A stretch of DNA of 64,000 nucleotides, from positions 1 through 64,000 of the forward strand of contig NZ_JAHWZX010000011.1 of NCBI RefSeq assembly GCF_019351405.1. The letters run 5' to 3'. The notes beneath the pieces were generated by a model. The model saw only the letters and a list, made by a program, of their open reading frames with translations. It made no database searches and had not been told where the DNA came from. Below, piece by piece: positions 25,472-33,450 of the stretch (the stretch's first letter is position 1; each line of letters opens with the position of its first letter). Origin of the DNA: Stakelama flava (GTDB taxonomy: Bacteria; Pseudomonadota; Alphaproteobacteria; Sphingomonadales; Sphingomonadaceae). A program made the translations under genes and the position numbers.

Positions 25472-26887
25472 TTATCCCTCCATTTCCTCCAGTTCGCGTC
25501 CGCGGGTTTCATTGACCATCGCGCGAACGAAGAAAAAGGACAGGAACGCCGCCGTCGCGTAAAAGCCATAGGTCACCGGCAGGCCGACACCGGCGGCCAG
25601 CGCGGGGAAGCTGACGCTGATCAGGAAATTTGCCGCCCATTGAGCAAAGCCCGCGACGGCAAGGCCCGACCCGCGGATCTGATTGGGGAACATTTCGCCC
25701 AGCATCACCCACATCACCGGCCCCCAGCTGCCGTTGAAGAAAATGACGTACAAATTGGCCGCGATCAGCGCGACGGTGCCGTTCGCATCTGAAAGATGCA
25801 GCGACCCGTCGACGAAACTGCCGGTCGAAAACATCGCCGCGACTACGGCCAGCGTGACCGTCATCCCCGCCGAACCGATCAGCAGCAACGGTTTGCGCCC
25901 GATCTTGTCGACCGTGAAAACCGTGAAGAGACATGCCAGAATGGAAAGCGCGCCGGACAGGATGTTGATGAGCAGCGAATCGTTTTCGCTGAAGCCCACC
26001 GACTGCCAAAGCACCGATCCGTAATAGAAAACGATGTTGATGCCGACGAATTGCTGGAAAATGGCAAGGCCGATTCCCGCCCACACGATCTTGCGAACGC
26101 GACCGCTGTTCCTGTCGATCAGGTCCGACATTCGCGGGCGGTGCTGATCCTTCGACAGCGATGCGCGGATTTCGTCCGTTTTCTGTTTTGCAACGCCGAA
26201 GCCCAGAATTCGGCCCAGAACCTGTTCCGCTTCGGCATATCTGCCGCGCATCACCAGAAAGCGCGGACTGTCCGGTATCAGGAACAGCGTAAGCAGATAG
26301 ATTCCGGCGGGAATAACCTGTGCCCAGAACATCCAGCGCCAGGCCGGATAGCCCCACCAGAAGATTGCGGTCGAATGCCCCGCCGTGCTGGCCAGCCAGT
26401 AATTGACCAGAAACGCGCCGGTCAGGCCGGAAATAATCATGATCTGCTGTAGCGTGGCGAGCCGCCCGCGTATCGCCGCAGGGGTCACTTCGCTGATATA
26501 AACGGGTGCAAGCACACTGGCAGCACCAACCGCAAGACCGGCCGCGACGCGCGAAATGATGAACATCGTCGCCGATGATGCGGCACCCGCGACGAAGGCG
26601 GAGATGATGAAGACGAGTGCCGAAAGCATCATTACGTTGCGCCGGCCCATGCTGTCGGCCAGTCGCCCGGCCAGGAACGCGCCGACCGCGCAGCCGGGCA
26701 GCAGTGCAGCGACCGCGACACCAAGTCCCACCTCGCCAAGGTCGAAAGCCGCTTTGAGTCCGTCCTGGGTTCCGTTGATGACGCCTGAATCATAGCCGAA
26801 CATGAACCCGCCGATGGTCGCGACGATCACGATTAGCGCGATCAGCCCGCGATTCAGGCGCTCTTCGCCCATGGTTTCCGTATTCAT
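25472..26887 (-). CDS. Sugar:H+ symporter of the MFS (XylE-like)
   Basis: The 471-residue protein has 12 predicted membrane spans. Sugar-porter signatures are GRLADSMGRRNVMM after TM2, SRVAAGLAVGAASVLAPVYISEVTP before TM5, the PDSPRFLVMRGR motif in the central loop, and a C-terminal end close to NETRGRELEEME. It would import xylose or another monosaccharide across the inner membrane. It lies 40 bases downstream of the lactonase gene and is probably part of the xylX-xylB-lactonase operon. Confidence 0.92.
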   Translation of the reverse strand: MNTETMGEERLNRGLIALIVIVATIGGFMFGYDSGVINGTQDGLKAAFDLGEVGLGVAVAALLPGCAVGAFLAGRLADSMGRRNVMMLSALVFIISAFVAGAASSATMFIISRVAAGLAVGAASVLAPVYISEVTPAAIRGRLATLQQIMIISGLTGAFLVNYWLASTAGHSTAIFWWGYPAWRWMFWAQVIPAGIYLLTLFLIPDSPRFLVMRGRYAEAEQVLGRILGFGVAKQKTDEIRASLSKDQHRPRMSDLIDRNSGRVRKIVWAGIGLAIFQQFVGINIVFYYGSVLWQSVGFSENDSLLINILSGALSILACLFTVFTVDKIGRKPLLLIGSAGMTVTLAVVAAMFSTGSFVDGSLHLSDANGTVALIAANLYVIFFNGSWGPVMWVMLGEMFPNQIRGSGLAVAGFAQWAANFLISVSFPALAAGVGLPVTYGFYATAAFLSFFFVRAMVNETRGRELEEMEG

Positions 26888-26927
26888 TCCCGCCTCTCTC
26901 CTCCTCGATCGGTTCGCGACCGGATCG

Positions 26928-27809
26928 TTATGGTTTCACATTGGCCGATGTGACCGGAATTCCCGGAATATCGACGCGAAAATGGAACAGATGTCCGGCC
27001 AGCGGCTGCTGCGCCAGTTCGGCATCGTTCAGCCCCTTGCGCGCGGTGGTGGCATAGGCATCGCATCCATCCTCGCCGCCGAGCGCGATCTTGGTAATGT
27101 TGGCCACCGGGAAATCAATCTGATGGGTTAGGGTGCCCGAACTGTCATAGCGGCGTACCGCCCAGCCGCCATAAAATGCGACCCAGACACCGCCTTGTGA
27201 ATCGCAGATCGCGCCGTCGGGATTGCCCTTCACGCTGTCGTCGAATGCGATGAAGCACCGCCCGTCCGACAGGGTGCCGTCATGGGCGATGGTGTGTGCG
27301 TGGATTTGCTTACCCATCGTGTCGACCGCGTACAGCGTCCCTCCATCGGGCGCGATAGCCGGGCCGTTGGTGATCGTTACGGGGGCAAGCCCGCTATCGA
27401 CCACAATGCCGTCTTCAAAGCGGTATAGCTTTCCGGTTCGCAATTCCTCACCATTGTCCATCGACCCGAACCAGATGCGGCCTTGCCGATCGGTGGCCGC
27501 ATCGTTCAGCCGGTTGTCGGGCAGATGGGGTTCGGCGTCACGCAGTTTGGCGAAGCCTTCGCCCTCCGGCTCGAAACGGTAGAGGCCATCCGCCACACCA
27601 GCGACGAAGCCGCCGTCACTGGCGGGAAGGACCCAGCCTATCTCTCCCGGTGCGTCCCATCGCTTTGCATCGCCCGATGCTGGATCGAAGCGATGAACGT
27701 GCCGCGATTTTATGTCGACGAACCACAGCGCGTTGTCGCGGGGCACCCATACCGGCCCTTCGCCAAGAGTGGCGCCGACAGCGAGTACCAGATGCGGTTC
27801 GCTTCCCAC
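26928..27809 (-). CDS. SMP-30/gluconolactonase-type sugar lactonase (xylonolactonase)
   Basis: The 293-residue protein matches the SMP-30 six-bladed propeller. LGEGPVWVPRDNALWFVDIK contains the metal-binding Glu; RLNDAATDRQGRIWFGSMD and GPAIAPDGGTLYAVDTM are the other family motifs. It would open xylono- or arabinono-lactone made by the neighbouring dehydrogenase. GTG 27809 starts 4 bases after the dehydrogenase stop, with GAGG just before it; a longer frame upstream lies inside that gene. Confidence 0.85.
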   Translation of the reverse strand: MGSEPHLVLAVGATLGEGPVWVPRDNALWFVDIKSRHVHRFDPASGDAKRWDAPGEIGWVLPASDGGFVAGVADGLYRFEPEGEGFAKLRDAEPHLPDNRLNDAATDRQGRIWFGSMDNGEELRTGKLYRFEDGIVVDSGLAPVTITNGPAIAPDGGTLYAVDTMGKQIHAHTIAHDGTLSDGRCFIAFDDSVKGNPDGAICDSQGGVWVAFYGGWAVRRYDSSGTLTHQIDFPVANITKIALGGEDGCDAYATTARKGLNDAELAQQPLAGHLFHFRVDIPGIPVTSANVKP

Positions 27810-27813
27810 TGCC

Positions 27814-28578
27814 TCAGCGCCAGCCGGCGTCGACGAAATAGTCGTGCGCGCTGCACAGCCACGCGTCATCGGAAGCAAGGAACAGTGCCATGGCCGCAAT
27901 ATCGCGCGGATGAAGACGCCCGTCCAGACATTGTGCGGCGACAATTTCCGCCTCGCCTTCGGGCGTGTACCATTTTTCCTGCCGCGGCGTTTTGACATTG
28001 CCCGGAACGATCGTGTTGACCCGGATCTTGTCGCGGCCGAGATCGCGCGCAAGCGACCGGGTAAGCCCTTCTATTGCCGCCTTCGCGGTCTGATAGCAGA
28101 TGAGGTCGGGCAGGCCGAGATGCCAGCTGATCGACCCCATATTGATGATCGAGCCACCGCCCGCGCGCCGCATCGCGGGTACGACCGCCTGGGTTGCGAA
28201 AAACTGATGACGCAGGTTCACCGCCATGCGGTCGTCCCAATATTCGGGGGTGATGTCCCCGATCGAATGGCGATCGTCATTGGCGGCGTTGTTGATGAGC
28301 ACGTCCACTTTTCCGGCCGCTTGTTCGATTTGCGCGATTGCCGCCTTGAACCGGTCGAGATCGGTGATGTCGCATTCGTGAAACGCGGGTGCGTGACGGG
28401 CATCGTCGCTGAGCCGCGCTACCAGTGCCTCACTGGAGTCGCGCGCAATATCGATGAACGCCACGCGTGCGCCCTGCGCGACGAATGCCTCGACCAGCCC
28501 GGCGCCGATCCCCGATCCGCCCCCGGTGATCAGCACGCTCTTGTCCTGCAGGCTGGGATAGACGGCGCGTTGTGACAA
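27814..28578 (-). CDS. xylB: D-xylose 1-dehydrogenase (SDR family)
   Basis: The 254-residue short-chain dehydrogenase has the cofactor motif LITGGGSGIGAGLVEAF, the NNAAND segment, catalytic Ser in NMGSISWHLGLPD and Y-x3-K in CYQTAKA. From memory it is strikingly close to Caulobacter xylose dehydrogenase, including the conserved VPGNVKTPRQEKWYTPEGEA stretch. It oxidises D-xylose to xylonolactone. TTG 28578 is chosen because AAGGAAA lies 8 bases upstream; an ATG further up gives an unlikely basic extension. Confidence 0.9.
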   Translation of the reverse strand: MSQRAVYPSLQDKSVLITGGGSGIGAGLVEAFVAQGARVAFIDIARDSSEALVARLSDDARHAPAFHECDITDLDRFKAAIAQIEQAAGKVDVLINNAANDDRHSIGDITPEYWDDRMAVNLRHQFFATQAVVPAMRRAGGGSIINMGSISWHLGLPDLICYQTAKAAIEGLTRSLARDLGRDKIRVNTIVPGNVKTPRQEKWYTPEGEAEIVAAQCLDGRLHPRDIAAMALFLASDDAWLCSAHDYFVDAGWR

Positions 28579-28636
28579 TGGTGTTTCCTTAAGCGTAAAA
28601 GAATTTCGAGGGGCAATGGCGGGCCGTGCGCGCAGA

Positions 28637-29788
28637 TCAGGCAAGAAGGCCGCGTCTGGCCAGATTGCGCATCAAAGCGCCGATACCCATCGTCCAGGGC
28701 GGCGCGTCCTTCGATGTGGTCACCGGGTTGACCAGCGCGCCGAGCCGCTGCGAACGGATGGTGACGACATCGCCCATCTTGTGCGTGAAACCGCGGCCGG
28801 GATTGTCGCGATCCTGCACCGGTGCGAACAGCGTGCCCAGGAAGAGGATGAATCCGTCGGGATAGTGATGCTCGCTCATCGCCTGCCGCATCAGATCGGC
28901 CGGATCGCGACTGATTTCCGACATCGAACTGACGCCGTCGAGAATATAGCCGTCTTCACCCTCGATGCGCAGCGTCACTTCGCACCGCCGGACATCGTCC
29001 AGCGTGAAGGCATCGTCGAACAGGCGGACGAACGGACCCAGCGAAGCCGAAGCGTTATTGTCCTTCGCCTTGCTGAGCAGCAGTGCGGAGCGCCCTTCGA
29101 AATCGCGCAGATTGACGTCGTTGCCCAGCGTCGCCCCCACCGCATTGCCGTGCGCGTCAGCCAGCAGCGCGACCTCCGGTTCCGGGTTGTTCCAGGCGGA
29201 ATCGGACCGTACCCCGATATGTGCGCCCCAGCCGACAGTGGACAAGGCGGGAGATTTGCTGAAAATCTCCGCATCCGGCCCGATCGCTACTTCCAGATAT
29301 TGCGACCACATGCCGTCCTCGATCAGCGTGGCCTTCAATGCCATCGCTTCTTTCGATCCCGGCACGACCGATCGGATCGATCCGCCGATGCGATCTTCCA
29401 GCTTGTCGCGAATGGCTTGCGCCGCGCCCGAATCGCCGCGCGCACGCTCTTCTATGACGCGTTCGATCGCGGAGATGGCGAAGGTGACGCCCGCCGCTTT
29501 GACGCATTGCAGGTCGATGGGCGAAAGCAACCGGCACGGGGCGTCGTGCGCCGCTGACAGGCCGAGTTTTTCCAAGGGGCCGAGCGCGGTTCCGGCGGCA
29601 GCGTCACAGCGTCCGTCTTCGATCAGCATCGACACCGTCGGCGCCGCGCGGCTCATATCGTAAACCTCGCCAGCCGCGATCAGAACGGGTGAGGGACCCT
29701 CTCCCATATCGATCCGGCCGAGGAGTTTCGCTTCACGCCAATCGGCCGGAAGCGATGCTTCCAGCCTGCCCCAATCGCTATCGCTCAC
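28637..29788 (-). CDS. xylX: FAH-family 2-keto-3-deoxy-pentonate dehydratase (XylX-like)
   Basis: The 383-residue protein is the long fumarylacetoacetate-hydrolase-like type that dehydrates 2-keto-3-deoxy-D-xylonate (or L-arabinonate) to alpha-ketoglutarate semialdehyde. Conserved blocks include LGRIDMGEGPSPVLIAAGEV near the start and the metal-site region around VGWGAHIGVRSDSAWNNPEP. It starts at GTG 29788 with AAAGGTGG upstream, and leads a likely operon with xylB, the lactonase and the transporter. The xylonate dehydratase that should supply its substrate is not in this window. Confidence 0.88.
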   Translation of the reverse strand: MSDSDWGRLEASLPADWREAKLLGRIDMGEGPSPVLIAAGEVYDMSRAAPTVSMLIEDGRCDAAAGTALGPLEKLGLSAAHDAPCRLLSPIDLQCVKAAGVTFAISAIERVIEERARGDSGAAQAIRDKLEDRIGGSIRSVVPGSKEAMALKATLIEDGMWSQYLEVAIGPDAEIFSKSPALSTVGWGAHIGVRSDSAWNNPEPEVALLADAHGNAVGATLGNDVNLRDFEGRSALLLSKAKDNNASASLGPFVRLFDDAFTLDDVRRCEVTLRIEGEDGYILDGVSSMSEISRDPADLMRQAMSEHHYPDGFILFLGTLFAPVQDRDNPGRGFTHKMGDVVTIRSQRLGALVNPVTTSKDAPPWTMGIGALMRNLARRGLLA

Positions 29789-29807
29789 CTTGTCACCACC
29801 TTTGTTT

Positions 29808-29819
29808 GTTAGCGATAAC
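29808..29819. promoter_or_regulatory. LacI-like operator before xylX
   Basis: GTTAGCGATAAC has perfect GTTA/TAAC arms around an imperfect centre, 19 bases upstream of the xylX start. It resembles the AGCGCT-type site at 19805-19816. Confidence 0.4.
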
Positions 29820-29822
29820 GTA

Positions 29823-29849
29823 ATTGCTTGACCGAAGCAGCGTCAAGCA
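29823..29849 (-). terminator. Terminator of the cyo-regBA operon
   Basis: TTGCTTGAC and GTCAAGCAA form a perfect 9-bp stem with a 9-base loop, 25 bases beyond the regA stop. It separates this operon from xylX, which is read in the same direction. Confidence 0.7.
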
Positions 29850-29873
29850 AACTCTGATGCCGCGACGCGATGG

Positions 29874-30428
29874 CTATTCGATGCGGCGTTTTTCCAGCTT
29901 TCGCGCCAGCGTTCGCCGATGCATGCCGAGTCGCCGGGCGGTTTCGGAAATGTTGAATCCGGTTTCGGCGAGCGTCTGGTGAATAATCTCCCATTCGCGG
30001 GTTTTTACCGACTTTGTCTCGCGTTCTCCCACCGATACCGCGCTGTCGCCCTCCGCCTTCGTAAACGCCGCTTCAATATCGTCGCTGTTGGATGGTTTGG
30101 GAAGATAATGGGTGGCCCCCAGCTTGATCGCCTCGACCGCCGTCGAGACGCTGGCATAGCCGGTAAGTACGACGATAACGGTATCGGCGGAGCTGGATGC
30201 GAGCGTCTTCACACATGGCAGGCCCGACTCCGCGCCGAGTTTCAGGTCGACCACGGCATAGTCGGGCGCGCCATGCGCCAGCATCGCATCGACCTCGCCG
30301 GGGGCGGCAGCGAGTGACACCGTATAGCCGCGCCGTTCGAACGAGCGTTTGAGTGTCCGCGCGAAATCGGTATCGTCTTCCACGATCAGAAGGGTGGGGG
30401 AGCTCTTGTCGGTCAATCCTCGGTCCAT
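29874..30428 (-). CDS. regA: Redox response regulator RegA/PrrA/ActR-like
   Basis: The 184-residue protein has a receiver domain with the acidic pair in LLIVEDDTDF, phosphoacceptor D61 (YAVVDLKLG) and conserved K in YLPKPSN. It ends in a compact Fis-type helix-turn-helix (NISETARRLGMHRRTLARKL), which is nearly invariant in RegA orthologues. RegA controls respiration, and in photosynthetic relatives photosystem genes, in response to redox state. The start is uncertain: ATG 30428, or a TTG at 30416 that overlaps the kinase stop. Confidence 0.92.
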   Translation of the reverse strand: MDRGLTDKSSPTLLIVEDDTDFARTLKRSFERRGYTVSLAAAPGEVDAMLAHGAPDYAVVDLKLGAESGLPCVKTLASSSADTVIVVLTGYASVSTAVEAIKLGATHYLPKPSNSDDIEAAFTKAEGDSAVSVGERETKSVKTREWEIIHQTLAETGFNISETARRLGMHRRTLARKLEKRRIE

Positions 30429-31699
30429 TCCAGCATGTCGAGCGGCCATACCAACGTAACGATCGCGCCCGCCGACGGATCATTCCGCGCATCGACCCAG
30501 CCGCCCATCTTGCGCATGGCATTGACAACCAGAAACAGCCCCAGCCCGCCGCCGCGCCGTCCCTTTGTCGATTGATAGGGCTTTCCAAGATTGTCGAGAA
30601 TGGCTCGATCGAACCCCGGGCCGTCATCGATCACCGAAAGCGTGAGCAGTTCGTCCTTTCGGTTCAGGATAACGCTCACCGTATTTCCCGATGCTTCGCG
30701 GCCGTTATCGAGTATATTCCACACGATCTGCTTCAAGGTGCTGTCCGAAACGATGCGGGGATCGGTCGACAACCGGTTGTCGAAACGTAGCGAATCGCTG
30801 CCGTGTCGTCGTCGCCATTCCTCCAGCGCGTCGGCAAAAAACGCCCCGGCGGTGGTGATTGCGATATCGCCGCCGCGCGGATCGCCCGCAGACATTAAAA
30901 TGCCGCTGACGATCGCCTTGCACCGTTCGACGGCGACTCGCATCTCTTCCAGTTCCTCGGCAAGCGCCGGGTTGTCGGTTAACTGCCGCATCCGGCCCCA
31001 GTCGTTGATGATCACCGACAGCGATGCCAGGGGGGTACCCAGTTCATGCGCCGCGCCCGAAGCGAGCAAGCCCATTCGGACGATGTGATCTTCCTCCGCC
31101 GCCTGCTGTCGCATTGCGGCCAGCCGCGCGTCGCGCGAACGAAGATTGTAGTTGATCCGGGTGATGAACAGCAAAAGCAGCCCCGCGATAAGCGCGAAGC
31201 TGATGAGCGAGCCAAGGACATACAGGCCGAACAATCCCACCGTGATGTGCTGCGGCAGCATCAGCGGATAATGCACGACGGCGAGCAGGATGAACGCTGC
31301 GCTGGTAACCGACACGACGATGCAGGCGGAAAGCACGCGCAGCAGAACCGCCGCCAGCACCACCTGCAACAGGAACAGCCATACGAACGGGTTGGTCGCG
31401 CCCCCCGCAAAATAGAGCAGACCGGTCAGCGCGGCGACATCGAGCAAAAGCGCGATGAGCAGTTCGCGCTCGCCCACGCGCCAGCCGCGCCGCAGCGCGA
31501 TCATGCTGGAGATGTTGAGCGCGACCAGTCCGCCGACGATCGCAAACATCGCGACGATGGGCAGCGGTACGCCCAATATCGAAAAAACGAGCTGGATCGT
31601 GGCATATTGCCCGATCACCGCCAGCCAGCGCAGCGCAATCAGCTGACGCATATTGTCGGTGCCGCTCGGATCCCTCCGTTTTGCGCGTGGTTCGGCCAT
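30413..31699 (-). CDS. regB: Redox sensor histidine kinase RegB/PrrB-like
   Basis: The 428-residue protein has six predicted membrane spans in its first 180 residues. The quinone-binding heptad GGATNPF is at 99-105. H218 in ASGAAHELGTPLASL is the phosphorylated His, and C260 in VERCKAIVSGIL matches the redox-active Cys of Rhodobacter RegB. ATPase motifs follow (WNILDNGREASGN and DGPGFDRAIL). ATG 31699 overlaps the surf1 stop (TGATG). It phosphorylates RegA, whose gene overlaps its end. Confidence 0.93.
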   Translation of the reverse strand: MAEPRAKRRDPSGTDNMRQLIALRWLAVIGQYATIQLVFSILGVPLPIVAMFAIVGGLVALNISSMIALRRGWRVGERELLIALLLDVAALTGLLYFAGGATNPFVWLFLLQVVLAAVLLRVLSACIVVSVTSAAFILLAVVHYPLMLPQHITVGLFGLYVLGSLISFALIAGLLLLFITRINYNLRSRDARLAAMRQQAAEEDHIVRMGLLASGAAHELGTPLASLSVIINDWGRMRQLTDNPALAEELEEMRVAVERCKAIVSGILMSAGDPRGGDIAITTAGAFFADALEEWRRRHGSDSLRFDNRLSTDPRIVSDSTLKQIVWNILDNGREASGNTVSVILNRKDELLTLSVIDDGPGFDRAILDNLGKPYQSTKGRRGGGLGLFLVVNAMRKMGGWVDARNDPSAGAIVTLVWPLDMLEWTED

Positions 31700-32406
31700 C
31701 AGTCCTTTTGGGGCCGGAACCGCTCCCGGATCAACAGCGCCGTACCGGCCAGCGTCATCAGCGCAAGGCCAAACCATGTGATCGCATAGACAAGATGGTT
31801 GTTTGGAAAGCGGATGACGGTCAGCCCGCCGACCGGCCCGCTGGCATCGTCCTGCCCTTTATCGGCATCGATGAAATAGGGTGCAACCGTACCCAGGCCT
31901 CTCGTTCTGGCAATGGCTGCGACATCGCGCGAATACCAGCGATCCTCGCCGGGGTGGTTCGAACGCAGAAAGCCGCCGCCCGGTTCGGTGATGCGCAACA
32001 GCCCGGTGATCGTCCGCTGTCCGCCGGGCGTTGTGACCGCTTTCCGATCGGGCACGAACCCGCGATTGACAAGAACAGTGAAGCCGCGCCTGCTTTCAAA
32101 GGGCGTCAATACCCAGAAACCCGATCCGAGATCCGTAGCGGCCTGAACCAGCGTGTCGCTGCCGCTGCGATAGCGCCCCGTCACCCGGACATGGCGGTAT
32201 TCGGCGCGCTTCGCGTTTATATCGCGCCATTGTGCGGGACCGGGAGCGGGGGAGGGCGGCGCCGTCACCCGGGCATCGACCCGGGCGATCAGCGCCTCTT
32301 TCCAGTGCAGCCGGTGAACCTGCCATATACCCAGCGCGATCAGCGCCGCGAATATCAGCGCGAGCAGCGCCAGTAACAGGCCAAAGCCGGTGCGGCCGCG
32401 GATCAT
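31699..32406 (-). CDS. SURF1-family oxidase assembly protein
   Basis: The 235-residue protein has the SURF1 layout: a membrane span near the N-terminus (LLLALLALIFAALIALGIWQ) running into the WQVHRLHWKEALI motif, a periplasmic domain with YRHVRVTGRY and GFTVLVNRGFVP, and a second span near the C-terminus (AITWFGLALMTLAGTALL). SURF1 proteins help insert haem into terminal oxidases. It overlaps cyoD by 4 bases and regB by 1, so it belongs to the oxidase operon. Confidence 0.93.
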   Translation of the reverse strand: MIRGRTGFGLLLALLALIFAALIALGIWQVHRLHWKEALIARVDARVTAPPSPAPGPAQWRDINAKRAEYRHVRVTGRYRSGSDTLVQAATDLGSGFWVLTPFESRRGFTVLVNRGFVPDRKAVTTPGGQRTITGLLRITEPGGGFLRSNHPGEDRWYSRDVAAIARTRGLGTVAPYFIDADKGQDDASGPVGGLTVIRFPNNHLVYAITWFGLALMTLAGTALLIRERFRPQKD

Positions 32407-32813
32407 CCGCCGAATTGGGCGGCGGCCTGTCGCGGCGTCATCGGCATCATGTTGGTGTTCATGTGATACATGACCCAGATCGACCCGGCGAGGGTGATCA
32501 GAACGAACACGATGGTGAAGATCAGCGCCAGCATCGACCAGCCCCCCTCCGTCTTCGTGTTCATATGGAGGAAATACACCATGTGAACAAAGATCTGGAC
32601 CACCGCCATGGCGAAGATCGCGACCACAGTCGAATTCTTGTCCAGCGCGCCGGTCATCACCAGTGCGAACGGTATCGCTGTCAGGATGACCGACAGGATG
32701 AAACCGATCATATAGCCTTTGAAGGAGCCGTGCGGTTCTTCATGCCCGTGATGGGCGTCATGATCGTGGTCGTGCGCGGCGTGACCGTGCGTTTCGGCGG
32801 GGGTGGCGCTCAT
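32403..32813 (-). CDS. cyoD: Cytochrome bo3 ubiquinol oxidase subunit IV
   Basis: The 136-residue protein has a His/Asp-rich N-terminus (HGHAAHDHDHDAHHGHEE, possibly metal-binding) and three membrane spans typical of subunit IV (IGFILSVILTAIPFALVMTG, VVAIFAMAVVQIFVHMVYF and MLALIFTIVFVLITLAGSIW). ATG 32813 overlaps the cyoC stop (ATGA). Confidence 0.93.
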   Translation of the reverse strand: MSATPAETHGHAAHDHDHDAHHGHEEPHGSFKGYMIGFILSVILTAIPFALVMTGALDKNSTVVAIFAMAVVQIFVHMVYFLHMNTKTEGGWSMLALIFTIVFVLITLAGSIWVMYHMNTNMMPMTPRQAAAQFGG

Positions 32814-33442
32814 CGGGCGACTCCCATCAGATAGACAAAGGTGAAGACGCCGATCCATACGACGTCGAGAAAGTGCCAGAACATGCTGAGGCACATCAGG
32901 CGGCGCTTGTTGGCGGGGATCAGCCCCTTGCGGCCGACCTGCACCATCAGCGTAATCAGCCAGACGATACCCACCGTCACGTGCAGGCCGTGCGTGCCGA
33001 CCAGCGTGAAGAAGGATGACAGGAACGCGCTCGATTGCGGCGTCGCGCCTTCATGGATCAGGTGGGAGAATTCGTACAGTTCGATGCTGAGGAACGCCGC
33101 GCCGAACAGACCGGTAATCGCGAGCCACAACAGCGTGGCGCCCTTGTTGCCCTTTTCCATCACCAGCATGGCAAAGCCGTAGGTGATCGAGGAGAAGAGC
33201 AGCATCGCGGTATTGAGCGCGACCAGCGGCAGTTCGAACAGTTCCTTGGGCCCCGGCCCGCCGCCGAAGCTCTGCGCCGTTGTCGCATACATCGCGAACA
33301 GGGCGGCGAAGATGAGGCAGTCGCTCATCAGATACAGCCAGAAGCCCAGCATGGTGCTGTGCCCGTCGGGATGATGCGGCTCTTCGGCCAGGTGGAACAG
33401 CGGACGATCGCCGTCGTAGAGGGATGGTGTCGTGGTGCTCAT
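32810..33442 (-). CDS. cyoC: Cytochrome bo3 ubiquinol oxidase subunit III
   Basis: The 210-residue protein has five membrane spans, the usual number for CyoC. STMLGFWLYLMSDCLIFAAL and FFTLVGTHGLHVTVGIVWL are subunit III signatures. It lies 8 bases downstream of cyoB and is coupled to cyoD. Confidence 0.95.
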   Translation of the reverse strand: MSTTTPSLYDGDRPLFHLAEEPHHPDGHSTMLGFWLYLMSDCLIFAALFAMYATTAQSFGGGPGPKELFELPLVALNTAMLLFSSITYGFAMLVMEKGNKGATLLWLAITGLFGAAFLSIELYEFSHLIHEGATPQSSAFLSSFFTLVGTHGLHVTVGIVWLITLMVQVGRKGLIPANKRRLMCLSMFWHFLDVVWIGVFTFVYLMGVAR

Positions 33443-33450
33443 GAAAACCC

